Positions 12,344-25,300 of a DNA stretch of 64,000 nucleotides are shown in pieces (the first letter of the stretch is position 1; the number at the start of each line of letters is the position of its first letter). This stretch comes from Megaustenia siamemsis (Eukaryota > Mollusca > Gastropoda > Stylommatophora > Ariophantidae). Made by a program: the position numbers and the translations under genes. The DNA lies in contig JAVIAB010000092.1 of the NCBI GenBank assembly GCA_032433765.1, positions 36,197,316 through 36,261,315 of the forward strand. Direction: 5' to 3'. The notes under the pieces are model-generated. The model saw only the letters and a list, made by a program, of their open reading frames with translations, was not told where the DNA came from and made no database searches.

Positions 12344-12644
12344 TAGGGAGCCGAGCTAGTTCAGTGGTTAATGAACTGGACTACAAAAGATAAGAGGTAG
12401 GGTTCGATCCCAAACCGACCACTACAAAAGATAAGAGGTAGGGTTCGATCCCAAACCGACGGCTTCCAGGTTCACCCAGCCTTTAATGGGTACCGCATTT
12501 TTTTCTGTGAAAGTAAAGCGGTACGGGCCTAATACCGACCACATTACCCCAAAATCATGTGTCGAAGGTCTGTAAAATTTATGGTCACTAACACCATATT
12601 CCCTATACGCCACTTGGCGTGACGGGGGTACTTTACTTTTTTTT
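12344..12644 (+). mobile_element. SINE-A with duplicated B box
   Basis: A plus-strand copy of the tRNA-derived SINE that also occurs at 8358-8623. It is flanked by TACAGGCGGTGAA (12331-12343) and TACAGGTGGTGAA (12645-12657), a target-site duplication with one mismatch. A 41-base segment containing the B box is duplicated in tandem (12380-12420 and 12421-12461), so this copy has two B boxes. The A box is slightly altered (CTAGTTCAGTGG). The body ends with the family's conserved GCCACTTGGCGTGACGGGG and a T-rich end. Confidence 0.92.
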
Positions 12645-12721
12645 TACAGGTGGTGAAAAATCGTAAACCGAAAAGATGAATCAGGCCATGTTTGGAAAAT
12701 ATCATCACATTGTATTGTTAT

Positions 12722-13187
12722 TCTTTTTCTTCTTTACTTCCTCATCTGTCTTTCAGCGTCGAGGGGAGATATAATGTGCGATCTTTTCCTCTTTTGTTCC
12801 TCTGCTGCTGTTATGTTTCCTAGTGCTTCTAATATTCCATCGACCATCTTTATCGTGGTCGACCCTTGGATCTGGTGTTCTCACAACGTTTGTTGAAGGC
12901 TCGTTGTGTTGTGTTTTGTTCTTTCTGCCATGTCACGTGGTCAAACCATTTTATCTGTTATTTCCTTATATATTCTATGGCGGGGCCTATTCCTAGCTTT
13001 TTTCTCAGTTTCTTCATTTCTGATCTTATCTCTCAGACTGTTTCCTGTCATTCGTCCAACACATTTCATCTCCGTAGAGGTTATTTTCTTATTGTTCTTG
13101 CTTCTAAGGTCCAGGTCTGGCATTGGTAGCACAAACGTTGGGATGAAGGTATTGTTATTGACTTTCAAAATAGAAATATTTTGTTAA
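12722..13187 (-). mobile_element. RTE-4 retrotransposon, 3' fragment
   Basis: A minus-strand fragment whose translation gives TEMKCVGRMTGNSLRDKIRN, followed by the RWIDGI-type and LYLPR-type C-terminal signature of this family. It covers about 460 bases of the 3' end and is closely related to 39000-39415 and 34926-35345. It has no enzymatic core, so it is a dead 5'-truncated copy. Confidence 0.8.
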
Positions 13188-13292
13188 CGCATCTTTGACA
13201 AATTACAATTTTATCCTCAATTCCTTAATTTTTTTCCTTGTTGCCTTTCTTTCTCATAATCTTGATATCTGGTGGTTCAGCACTGATGCTGA

Positions 13293-13757
<465 letters not shown>

Positions 13758-13845
13758 ATTGACTTCGTAGCCGGCCCATAGGGCGTAGACCAAATTACTC
13801 CTTCTCTCATCTAAATTATTTCTTCTAGCAGTTTATGTTACATTG

Positions 13846-13996
13846 TTATATTATATTATATTATATTATATTATATTATATTATATTATATTATATTATA
13901 TTATATTATATTATATTATATTATATTATATTATTATATTATATTATATTATATTATATTATATTATATTATATTATATTATATTTTTATTATTAT
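13846..13996. repeat. (ATATT)n pentanucleotide repeat
   Basis: About 30 copies of a five-base AT-only unit, with one phase slip near 13930. It passes into a TTA-type run at the right edge. Confidence 0.95.
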
Positions 13997-14039
13997 TATA
14001 TTATCATCTATAACACTCAAATTGAAGCTACTGCTTAGT

Positions 14040-14735
14040 GAGGTATCAATGTCAATATTTATCGACAATGTAAATCTGTAAATACTTGGCGTAAAATGAC
14101 AAAGCATTGGTAGAACACGTTAAATGTAGAACATTTTATAATTTCCAAACACCGCTGTTGTAGAAATGATCACCAACCCCACAACTCACGACACAATAAA
14201 AGAATAGTAGATCGGAACGCTATTATTTAAATGCCAGCTTTCTTAATTAACGAAGATATGCTAACAAACTGAGGCCATTTTAAATCACTACACACGTCCA
14301 TTCAATATGCTTGATCTGGAATATCATTTTTCGGTAGAATCGATGAGCTGAGCGTTTCATACAAGTTGAAGGTCACAAGGGAGGTAGTTTATGCTGAGTA
14401 CTGAGTAAAATAAAGGAAACAGAAGAGAAAAAAGAGATTTCAAAGCAATTATATTATTTGTATAGTCACGATATACAAGGGGAACGATCAGACGAATAGT
14501 GCATGGCAGGTTCATGCCTAACTTCAGCGGCAGTGAAGAATCAGCAGGAAAGTGGTGTAGTTTTATTATTTAATTTCGCCCACCTAGATTGCTATATACG
14601 ACTGGGGAGTCTGGGGGACTCTCACTGCTGATAAAATAATAATAATGATAATAAACAAAACACGAAGGTGGACGCGAGAAGATTACACGAAAGGATATGA
14701 TCGATGATACTCGTGAACATGAGACCTGGATGTTA
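14040..14735. other. No feature recognised
   Basis: AT-rich sequence with no repeat family or coding frame I can support. Confidence 0.5.
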
Positions 14736-15720
14736 AGTAGTAGTAGTAGAGGTAGTAGTAGAGGTTAGTAGTAGAGGTAGTAGTAGTAGTGTCGGAAGAG
14801 GTATTAGTAGTGGTAGTAGTAGTAATTGTGGCGGTAGAAGTAGTAGCATTGTTAGCGGCGGTGATAGAGGTAGTAGTTGTGGTGATAGTAGTAGTAGTGG
14901 TGATAGAGGTAGTAGTAGTGGTGGTAAAGGTATTAGTAGTGATTTAGTTGTAGTAATAGTGGCGGTAGAAGTAGTAGCTTGTGGTAGTAGTAGTAGTGGT
15001 GGTAGAGGTAATAGTAGTGGCGGTAGTAGTAGTAGTGGTGGTAGAGGTAGTAGTAGTGGTGGTAGTAGTAGTAGTGGCGGTAGTAGTAGTAGTGGTGGTA
15101 GAGGTAGTAATAGTGGTAGTGGAGGTAGTAGTGGAGGTAGTAGTAGAGGTGGTAGAGTTAGTAGTAGTAGTAGTAGTATTAATGGCGGTAGAGGTAGTAG
15201 TAGTAGTAGTAGTAGTAGTAGTGATAGTAGCAGTGGTAGTAGTAGTGGTGGTAGTGGTAGTAGTAGTGATAGTAGTTGTAGTAGTGGCGGTAGAGGTAGT
15301 AGTAGTGGTATTAGTAGTGGTAGTAGTTTTGGTGGTAATGGTATTAGTGGTAGTAGTAGTGATAGTAGTAGTAGTAGTATTGGCGGTAGAGGTAGTAGTA
15401 GTAGTAGTAGTAGTGGTAGTAGTAGTGGTAGTAGTAGTGGTAGTGGTAGTAGTAGTGGTAGTGGTAGTAGTAGTGGTAGTAGTAGTGGTATTGGTAGTAG
15501 TAGTAGTCGTAGTAGTAGTAGTAGTAGTAGTAGTGGTATTGGTAGTAGTAGTAGTAGTGATAGTTGTAGTAGTAGTAGTGGCGGTAGAGGTAGTAGTGGT
15601 AGTAGTAGTAGCAGTAGTAGTGATAGTAGTAGTAGTAGTAGTGGTAGTAGCAGTAGTGGCGTAGAGCTAGTAATAATAGTAGTAGTAGTGGCGGTAGAGG
15701 TAGTAGCAGTGATAGTAGTT

Positions 15721-15760
<40 letters not shown>

Positions 15761-16232
15761 TAGTAGTAATAGTGGCGGTGGTAGTAAGGCTTGTAGAGGT
15801 AGTAGTAGTGGTAGAGTAGTAGTAGTGGTAGTGGTAGTAGTAGTGGTGGTAGTTGTGGTGGTAAAGGTAGTAGTAGTGGTAGTAAAAGTAGTAGTAGTGG
15901 TGGTAGGGGTAGTTGTATTGGTGGTAGTAGTAATGGTTGTGGTAGAGGAAGTAGGAGTAGTGATATCAGTGGCGGTGGAGGTAGTAGTAGTGGTAGAAGT
16001 ATTACTAGTAATGTAAGTATTGGCTGTAGTAGTAGCAGCAATAGTAGTAATAGTAGCAGTAGTAGTAGTAGTAGTAGCGGTAAAAGTAGTAGTAAGAGTA
16101 GAAGTAATAGTAATTGTAGGAGTAGTGATAGTAATAGTAATAACAGTAACAATACTGGTAATTTCAGTAATAGTAATAGTCGTAATAGTAGCAGTAATAG
16201 TAGTTATAATAGTAATAGTAGTTTTAGTGTAA
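14736..16232. repeat. (AGT)n/(GGT)n trinucleotide tract, 1.5 kb
   Basis: Imperfect trinucleotides, mainly AGT with interspersed GGT, GAT, GGC and AAT. Depending on frame it translates as Ser/Gly-rich, poly-Val or poly-Leu. No frame has a non-repeat domain at either end, so the 286-residue Ser/Gly frame at 14959-15819 is rejected as a gene. GGT density falls and AAT/AGC rises to the right of about 16000. Confidence 0.95.
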
Positions 16233-16675
16233 TTTCGTCATTCTCTAGAGACAACCTATCTAGTGCTAAAGTAAAGATCTTGCCAAAAGTTGCATGTTCC
16301 TTTTGTGCGCATCTGGAAAGACATGTTTTCGCAATCTCTATCACTAAAATTAAAAAAAGTACACATCCCCACATTTGTTTTCCATTGATTTTAAAGAAAA
16401 AATCAATTCATTATTTAAAAAAAAAAGCCACAACTTAACAGTGCCCACCAAGAGTGTTGTTAAACTTAATTAACGGAGTACTGCTTTGTTTATCATTCGA
16501 TGTTATTTTAGTATATATATATATAATTGCTGCAACATTTTACTATGTTCGTTGCTGCTATTTCAGTGCACGTTACTTACTTTTTCAGATACTATTCTAT
16601 ATAGTTTTCTCTTAAATATTGTTCATTGATGGATGAAATGAGCAAGAACAATAAAAAAAAAAAGAAATAACCACT
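16233..16675. other. No feature recognised
   Basis: AT-rich sequence with small A runs near 16415 and 16650. Confidence 0.5.
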
Positions 16676-16679
16676 GTCA

Positions 16680-17025
16680 ATGTTTTAGACGAATGACAGG
16701 AACGAGCGTGAGATATAGACTAGAAATGGAGAAGTGAAAAAAGAAACTAGGAATAATCTCTGGCATAGCATATATAAACAAACAACAGATACATTGGTTT
16801 AGCCACGTTATAAGACAGAAAAATCAAAACACAACACAACGAGCCTTCAATAAACGTTACGAGAACACCAGACCCAAAGGCCAACCGCGAAAAAGATCCA
16901 ATGGCGGAATATTAGAAACACTAGGTAATATAATATAAGCAGAGTAAAGAGAAGAGCACAAGACGGCAAATTATATCTCCCCTGCACACTGAAAAGCAAA
17001 TGAGGAAGAAAAGAAGAAGATTGAT
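16680..17025 (+). mobile_element. RTE-4 retrotransposon, 3' end
   Basis: A 5'-truncated plus-strand copy. Its sequence follows the C-terminal signature of this family: RRMTG-like start, HWFSHVIRQKNQNTTQRAF-like middle, then a GRPRKR-like stretch (here QPRKR). It ends in a GAAGAAGA-type tail. Several frame breaks are present. Confidence 0.75.
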
Positions 17026-17159
17026 GAATGTTGGTTTATTAATTGCATATTAAAGTTATTTTTTGTATTACTACATACATAATTATTTGTTATCATTATT
17101 TATTAATAATTAATTATGACAATCACCAGTGCATCGAAGTCTGAACCACAGAATTTGCA

Positions 17160-17560
17160 AGGTATTTATAACAGCGCGGACCGATGAGATGTTAATTCGG
17201 ATGGTTCTACTGGCACGGGCGGTTTAGCAATTATGGATTGCCATTCGTTTGCAGTTATACCGGGGCCTTTGAATAAAAACGTCATACGATATCATCATTC
17301 ATTGTAACCAACCTGAATATAGAAACACCATCGGATGAAACACACAGCTCACGGTGTGCACATAGCACTACTCAGTAGCTCCTGCAGCAAGCCGGACTTG
17401 GAATATGATGAAACTGCAAAAAGGAACAAATTTAGACGGTGCTTCAAAGGTTCCCTGTCCCCTATCTATCGTATTTACTGGAAGTCTCATATATGAATAT
17501 GACGATTTGATTGCAATGACTAAACGGAAAATGTGGTTCAACAGTCAGTAAATAATTCAT
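17160..17560. repeat. Dispersed repeat shared with 48100-48510
   Basis: The segment 17281-17480 matches 48318-48485 in the same direction (for example CAGTAGCTCCTGCA and AAGCCGGACTTGGAATATGA). The segment 17185-17280 matches 48100-48200 in the opposite direction (ACTGGCACGGGCGGTT against its complement). At 48488 the matching sequence runs into the 3' end of the minus-strand protein pseudogene, so this copy may include a decayed 3' flank of the same gene family. Confidence 0.7.
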
Positions 17561-17889
17561 TGGGAATGGCTTAAACATTATTCCAGGAAACAATGAGAAG
17601 ACAGCGAAATGCAGACGAATGAAAATAGAGGGTAACAATATTAAGAATAGGCACGGGTTTGCTTCGTAGCTGTCAATGTCAGAAATAGAAAAGTAGATTC
17701 TGCAGGCTTGAGTGCATAACGACCATGGACAAATTTAGAATTAATGACATAAATAAGAAAATACAATACAGACATAACTATAAGTCCTAAAGAAGCTAAA
17801 TAATAATAATGAATGACTTACAATAAATATAATTATAAACAAAAAGTCATGTAATCGGTCGATATAACATAGATCGCAACACGATTACA
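17561..17889. other. No feature recognised
   Basis: AT-rich sequence between the dispersed repeat and the RTE-5 copy. Confidence 0.5.
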
Positions 17890-18081
17890 ACATCATAATC
17901 ATCAAGTACCATGCATGTTGCCTTAGATGATCATCTCTCTCTACAAATTTCGATCTCGACAGTTATTTATCATTTCCGTTGTTGACCTTCTGCCAAGCCA
18001 TTCTCTTAAGCTGTCTGGTATCTTTTATCTTTGTTTCCCTCTTATCTATTCGTCCATCAATTTTCCCAGTTGTTACAATAT
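17890..18081 (-). mobile_element. RTE-5 copy, 3' part (split by RTE-1)
   Basis: This closely matches the 3' end of the RTE-5 copy at 9497-9690, starting with the ATCATCAAGTACCA tail and including GTTGTTGACCTTCTGCCAAG. At 18081 it is interrupted by RTE-1 and resumes at 21053. The tail at the left end shows that the element lies on the minus strand. Confidence 0.85.
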
Positions 18082-18126
18082 GGCTGACCACCGTGAAAGA
18101 GATTGGAGCCTCATCACGTACCAGTC

Positions 18127-18900
18127 CAGAGGAAGCCATGGAGAGTCGGAGAAATTCGAACTTATGTCGGAGGAAAGATCTTAAAATAAGTACTTGGAAT
18201 GTTAGGACTCTATATCAACAAGGGAAATTGGAAAATCTAATTCAAGAAGCAGAACGAATAAATATAGATATTTTAGGCATATCAGAGACTAGATGGAAGG
18301 AATGTGGGGTACATTGAAGACGAAAAAATATACATTTATATACTCAGGAAACACAACAGAACATCAAAGGGGGTAGGAATACTGATAAAAAGAGAGCTAC
18401 AAAAATATATAAGTACCCACTGGACATACAGTGATAGGATTATACTACTCAAGTTGAAAGCAAAACCATTCGACATAGCAATAATACAGACATATGCACC
18501 TACTCAAGACTACACAGATGAACAAATAGAGGCATACTATGAAGACCTAAATAAAGTTATGAAGCAAGTGAAATCTTCTGACATCTTGATTGTAATGGGT
18601 GACATGAACGCTAAAGTAGGAAAAGGTAGATATAAGACAATTATAGGAAATCATGGTTTAGGAAAAAGAAATGACAGAGGAGAAAGATAATACAATTCTT
18701 TGAAGAAAACAGGCTGATAATATGTAACACCTACTTTGAGCAAGAGAAAAGGAAACTATACACATGGAAAAGCCCTGGAGATAGGAAGAGGAATCAAATA
18801 GATTACATAATGATAAAAGAAAGGTCCGTAACAGCGTAAAGAAAGCCAAAACCTACCCAGGAGCAGATATTAATTCTGATCACAATCCTGTAATGATTAA
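18127..18900 (+). pseudogene. RTE-1 AP-like endonuclease domain, frameshifted
   Basis: This domain nicks target DNA in RTE-type target-primed reverse transcription. Motifs in order: TWNVRTL at 18192-18210 and ISETRW near 18280 (catalytic glutamate), then a frame change near 18305. Next come QTYAPTQD near 18485, GDMNAKVG at 18598-18621 and a stop near 18690. In another frame YTWKSPG near 18757 and RNQIDYI follow, and finally SDHNPV from 18875. All the expected APE signatures (N, E, D-x-N, SDH) are present, but spread over at least three frames, so no intact enzyme is encoded. The initiating ATG may be at 18080 or 18139. Confidence 0.85.
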
Positions 18901-19402
18901 AATGAAAATCAAACTAAAGAGAAACAAGCAAAAATCTGATTCATCAACAAACCACTCGACATAACAGCTTTAAATCAAAAAGATATTAAAGATACCTATA
19001 CAATACAAGTAAAGAACACATACCAGAAGCTGCAAGAGGAAGGAATTGAACAATACAGAAGAGAAAATCCTGATGAAAAAGTAACAACAAATGGCAATGC
19101 ATAAAGAAAAGCATACAAAAAGCCTGCGACACCTTACCCAAAAGAGAAAAGAACAAAATTCAAAAAATGGATAACTAACACCATCTTAGAAAAAATGGAA
19201 GAAAGGAGACAAGCGAAGAACACTGCCCAATACAATAAAATAGATAATGAGATACGCAAAATGTGCAAAAAGGCAAAAGAAGACTGGCTCAGCCAAAAAT
19301 GTAGAGAAATAGAAAACTATGGAAAGCAAACAAGACCTAAGAGGAATGCACACAGAAAATAAAGAGAATGACTAATAAAAATAAAAAAGCCACAGAAGGT
19401 GG

Positions 19403-21035
19403 ATGCATTGCAGACAAAAAGGAAAAATGCTAACAGACAATAAGGATATCATAGATAGATGGCAGGAATATATAACAGAACTATTTCATGATCAAAGGGA
19501 CAAGAAACCAGTTATAAAATGTACATCAGGCTATAAAATCTTAAAATCTGAGGTGGAAAAAGCTATACAAACAATGAAAAGGGGAAAAGCAGCAGGACCT
19601 GAAAGCATACAGATAGAGATGATACAGGCACTTGAAGATTTTGGCATTGAAGTGATTACAGACATATGCAACGACATATACCACACAGGATACATACCAA
19701 ATGAACTAAAAACATCAACTTTCATTGCATTGCCTAAAAAGAATGGTGCAGTTGAATGCAGTGACTTTAGAACAATAAGCCTAATGAGCCATGTTACAAA
19801 AATCTTGCTAAAAGTTATACAAGGAAGGATTCAGAATAAAATCAATACTGAATTAGATGAGCAGCAATTTGGATTTAGGAAAAATAGCGGGACAAAAGAA
19901 GCCATATTCTGCATGAGAACATTAATCGAAAAATACACAGAAGTAAACAAACCAATATATGCCTGTTTCATAGACTACACCAAAGCTTTTGATAGAGTAC
20001 ACCACAACAACTTATAGAATGCCTAAAAGAGATACATCTAGATGACATGGATATACGACTAATATGCAATCTATACTGGGAGCAAACAGCAATAATAAAA
20101 TATAACAAAGAGTTCTCTACACCATTGATATAAAAAGAGGAGTAAGACAAGGATGCATCCTATCACCAAGCTTGTTCAATCTATACACTGAGCAAATCTT
20201 TGAAAACATCATAGAGATGCCAGGCCTACAAATTAATGGAAAGATAATCAACAACCTAAGATATGCTGACGATACTGTACTACTAGCAGAAAATCCTAAA
20301 GACCTACAACAATTACTTAATGAAATAAACACGACAAGCAAAAAATATGGACTAGATATGAATATCAAAAAGACTAAAACTATGATCATAAACAAAGAAA
20401 ATACTCAAAACCCACAAGTGGATATCAAAATTGAAGGAATAGACCTTGAGACAGTTCAGAACTATAACTACCTTGGACATACTATAACCAGTGATGGAAA
20501 AGTACAACTGAAATAAACAAAAGAATAGGAATGGCAAAAAGTAATTTTAATGTCATGAAGGACATACTAACATCAAAACAAATAACACCAGAGCTAAAAC
20601 TAAGAATAGCAAAATGTTACATCTTCTTAATATTCCTATATGGTGCTGAAACATGGACATTAGACAAGAAACAGAACAGAGAATGAAGCCTTTGAAATGT
20701 GGATATATAGAAGAATAGGTAGAATTGGATGGAAGGAAAAGAAAACAAATGACAAAGTCTTAAAACAACTAAAAATGAAAAGAGAACTGAACACAATTAG
20801 AACAAGACAAATGCGATTCTTAGGCCATGTTAAAAGACACAACAGCCTACTGAAAGTGATCCTGGAGGGGAAAATACAAGGTAAAAGAGGCAGAGGCAGA
20901 CCAAGATTAACATGGACGAGTAACATCAAAAGATGGACAAATCAACCGATGACAACCTGCACCATCAAAGCAAGAGATAGAGCAAAATGGCGCTCCATGG
21001 TAGCCAACCTTCGTTGCGGAGACGGCACTCAATGA
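19403..21035 (+). pseudogene. RTE-1 reverse transcriptase, frameshifted
   Basis: The longest open piece (19403-20017) has GKAAGPESIQIEMI, a region typical of RT finger motif 1. It continues with the RTISLMSHVTKILLK motif, EQQFGFRKNSGT and FIDYTKAFDRVHH (palm motif A). A stop ends this frame at about 20015. The next frame has RGVRQGCILSPSLFNLYTEQ and LRYADDTVLLAE, with the catalytic YADD at 20262-20273. A third piece has WTLDKKQ and the C-terminal FLGHVKRHNSLL, RGRGRPRLTW and a final DGTQ stop. The catalytic aspartates are intact, so the breaks look recent or may partly be sequencing errors in A-rich runs. Confidence 0.9.
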
Positions 21036-21052
21036 TGATGATGTTACAATAT

Positions 21053-21365
21053 ATTCCAGCTTTCCCTTCTTATCACATGTTTAAAAAGTTATGATTGTTT
21101 CTTCCTAATATTTGATATTAGCTCTTTTTTTGCTATGGCATCTTTCAGAACGTTATCATTGCTCTTCTTAGCTGTTAATGGTATTCTCAAAAAATCATCT
21201 GTAAAACCACATTTATATTAGCCACCAGTGATTTTCTTGGTGTTGTTCCTATTGTCTCATGATTCTCATCTATATGTTAAGACCGGGTGTACATAACATC
21301 TAAGAAATCTTTTTCTTTTTTCTGTTGTCAGAAATGGATTGCACAGTATCTCCCTCATTTTTTTG
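21053..21365 (-). mobile_element. RTE-5 copy, continuation past the RTE-1 insertion
   Basis: This continues the RTE-5 element from 17890-18081. It starts with ATTCCAGCTTTCCCTTC, which aligns with 9680-9700, and reaches the equivalent of about 9980. The element is therefore older than RTE-1. Confidence 0.8.
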
Positions 21366-22156
21366 TGTGGAAAGTTGCGATCACAACATAACCAGTTTAT
21401 AAACATCGACATTTTAATGCTTCTGTTTGATGAGAATAATTAGAGCACGTTGGAAAACATCCATTTGTGAAAGATAATATAGCCTAAGCGTACCAAGGTC
21501 TACTGACACTTAATCGAAAGCTAAGAAAAATATAGGCCAGTTTGTTCTGTGCTACATGAAAGGGGAAATAATCGAATTGAACTCAGTTAAATATTTAAAG
21601 CCGTTCAACTGTGTACAAGCCACTGGCATTTTATTAAGCCCTAAACGGACAGGAGCTATTTGGGTTCTCATAAATTAGACCGATGATTTGGTCTCTTTTC
21701 ATTTTGTCGTCTTTTAAATAAGCTTGTATGTACCGAATTGTGTGTGGAAGCTGATTCCACAGCTGTTTGCTTCAGCTTAAATGTGCCACTTCAATGTTGA
21801 AGTGTAGAACCAAGTAGAACAAGTGGGTATGTCATAACTTGTATTTGCTATACCTTTTTAATACGGTTACAGTAATACTAGGATGTTTCACTCGTATCGA
21901 ACCTATAATTTCGTACTAATAGATGTTTCCCTTTTCTTAAACCTCTTTATACTTTCGTTTCATCACTCTTTCGTTCCACTGTATGTATACCAACATATTA
22001 TCCTAGATATAGTGTGCGGACTAGCACAGGACTGTACAATAAGAGTCACAAATAACGGTCAAATTGAGTAGATACTCTCTCCAAAATGGCAAGTGATCAG
22101 CAGAGAGGGCAATTAGGCAGGCTCCGTTACTCCGTGTCGGAACAAATTAAACGTCA
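21366..22156. other. No gene recognised
   Basis: AT-rich sequence. Short open frames such as 21883-22071 have no recognised motif. Confidence 0.5.
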
Positions 22157-22281
22157 GACAAACACCAGCATGACATACAACCATCACCAACATGGACATA
22201 AAACCATACACCAACATGACATACAACCATACACCAACATGACATACAAGCATACACCAGCATGACATACAACCATGCACC
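22157..22281. repeat. 23-bp tandem repeat, about 5 copies
   Basis: The unit ACACCAACATGACATACAAC plus CAT repeats with few changes (ACCAGCATG in the first and last units, one shortened GGACATAAAACC unit). This small minisatellite lies just before the GATA satellite. Confidence 0.9.
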
Positions 22282-22367
22282 ACAGACACGTTCCCGTCTT
22301 TTCTTTCCGCAATGACCGCGCTCTCCTGTTCAAATCTCATTGCAGTATTTTCACCGTTATTATAGTT

Positions 22368-25300
22368 ATAGATAGAGATATAGATAGAGATATAGATAGA
22401 GATATAGATAGAGATATAGATAGAGATATAGATAGAGATATAGATAGAGATATAGATAGAGATATTAATAGAGATATTGATAGAGATATAGATAGAGATA
22501 TAGATAGAGATATTGATAGAGATATTGATAGAGATATAGATAGAGAGATAGATAGAGATATAGATAGAAGATATTGATAGAGATATAGATAGAGATATAG
22601 ATAGAGATATAGATAGAGATATAGATAGAGATATAGATAGAGATATAGATATAGACATTAATAGAGATATTGATAGAGATATAGATAGAGATATAGATAG
22701 AGATATTGATAGAGATATTGATAGAGATATAGATAGAGATATAGATAGAGATATAGATAGAGATATAGATAGAGATATTGATAGAGATATAGATAGAGAT
22801 ATAGATAGAGATATTGATAGAGATATTGATAGAGATATAGTAGAGATATAGATAGAGATATTGATAGAGATATTGATAGAGATATTGATAGAGATATTGA
22901 TAGAGATATAGATAGAGATATAGATAGAGATATTGATAGAGATATTGATAGAGATATAGATGAGATATAGATAGAGATATAAATAGAGATATTGATAGAG
23001 ATATAGATAGAGATATTGATAGAGATATTGATAGAGATATAGATAGAGATATATAGATAGAGATATTGATAGAGATATTGATAGAGATATAGATAGAGAT
23101 ATAGTTAGAGATATAGATAGAGATATTGATAGAGATATTGATAGAGATATAGATAGAGATATAGATAGAGATATAGATAGAGATATTGATAGAGATATTG
23201 ATAGAGATATTGATAGAGATATTGATAGAGATATTTGATAGAGATATTGATAGAGATATTGATAGAGATATAGATAGAGATATAGATAGAGATATGATAG
23301 AGATATTGATAGAGATATAGATAGAGATATAGATAGAGATATTGATAGAGATATTGATAGAGATATAGATAGAGATATAGATAGAGATATTGATAGAGAT
23401 ATAGATAGAGATTTTGATAGAGATATAGATAGAGATATAGATAGAGATATAGATAGAGATATAGATAGAGAATAAGATAGAGATATGATAGAGTATAGAT
23501 AGAGATATAGATAGAGATATTGATAGAGATATTGATAGAGATATTGATAGAGATATTGATAGAGATATGATAGAGATATAGATAGAGATATAGATAGAGA
23601 TATAGATAGAGATATTGATAGAGATATTGATAGAGATATAGATAGAGATATTGATAGAGATTGATAGAGATATAGATAGAGATATAGATAGAGATATAGA
23701 TAGAGATATAGATAGAGATATTGATAGAGATATTGATAGAGATATAGATAGAGATATAGATAGAGATATTGATAGAGATATAGATAGAGATATAGATAGA
23801 GATATAGATAGAGATATAGATAGAGATATAGATAGAGATATTGATAGAGATATTGATAGAGATATAGATAGAGATATAGATAGAGATATAGATAGAGATA
23901 TTGATAGAGATATTGATAGAGATATGATAGAGATATTGATAGAGATATTGATAGAGATATTGATAGAGATATAGATAGAGATATAGATTAGAGATATAGA
24001 TATATATATTGATAGAGATATAGATAGAGATATAGATAGAGATATTGATAGAGATATTGATAGAGATATTGATAGAGATATTGATAGAGATATTGATAGA
24101 GATATTGATAGAGATATAGATAGAGATATAGATAGAGATAGAGATAGAGATATTGATAGAGATATTGATAGAGATATTGATAGAGATATTGATAGAGATA
24201 TGATAGAGATATTGATAGAGATATAGATAGAGATATAGATAGAGTTATAGATAGAGATATAGATAGAGATATAAATAAGATATAAATAGAGATTTGATAG
24301 AGATATAGATAGAGATATAGATAGAGATATAGATAGAGATATAGATAGATAGAGATATAGATAGAGATATAGATAGAGATATAGATAGAGATATAAATAG
24401 AGATATTGATAGAGATAAAATAGAGATATAGATAGAGATATAGATAGAGATATAGATAGAGATATAGATAGAGATATAAATAGAGATATTGATAGAGATA
24501 TAAATAGAGATATAGATAGAGATATAGATAGAGATATAGATAGAGATATAGATAGAGATATAGATAGAGATATAAATAGAGATTTGATAGAGATATAGAT
24601 AGGATATAGATAGAGATACAGATAGAGAACAGATAGAGATATAAATAGAGATATAGATAGAGATATAGATAGAGATATAGATAGAGATATTGATAGAGAT
24701 ATAAATAGAGAATAGATAGAGATCAAGATAGAGTATAGATAGAGATATGATAGAGATATTGATAGAGCTATAGATAGAGATATTGATAGAGATATAGATA
24801 GAGATATAGATAGAGAATAGATAGAGATATAGATAGAGATATAGATAGAGATATAGATAGAGATTATTGATAGAGATATAGATAGAGATATAGATAGAGA
24901 ATAGATAGAGAATACATAGAGATATAGATAGAGATATTGATAGAGATATAATAGAGATATTGATAGAGATATAGATAGAGATATAGATAGAGATATTGAT
25001 AGAGATATAGATAGAGATATAGATAGAGAATAGATAAGAGATATAGATAGAGATATTGATAGAGATATAGATAGAGATATAGATAGAGATATAGATAGAG
25101 ATATAGATATAGATATTGATAGAGATATAGATAGAGATATAGATAGAATATAGATAGAGATATTGATAGAGATATTGATAGAGTTATAGATAGAGATATT
25201 GATAGAGTTATAGATAGAGATATAGATAGAGTTATAGATAGAGATATTGATAGAGATATTAATAGAGATATAGATAGAGATATAGATAGAGATATTGATA

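Larger units (their letters stand above)
18082..21042 (+). mobile_element. RTE-1 retrotransposon, near full length, with TSD
   Basis: A non-LTR retrotransposon with an N-terminal AP-endonuclease and a reverse transcriptase, both described in their own entries. It ends in GACGGCACTCAATGATGATG. The flanking direct repeat GTTACAATAT at 18072-18081 and 21043-21052 is its target-site duplication, and the host sequence continues across it as one RTE-5 element. The 26609-27665 copy has about 400 more bases of 5' leader, so this copy is slightly 5'-truncated or starts at an internal ATG. Confidence 0.93.

Noticed and set aside
14959..15819. 286-codon Ser/Gly-rich frame
   Set aside because: It lies wholly in an AGT/GGT trinucleotide tract that is equally open in other frames.
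22465..24726. 753-codon open frame on the minus strand
   Set aside because: It is only the translation of the GATAGAGATATA/T satellite and has no non-repeat domain.
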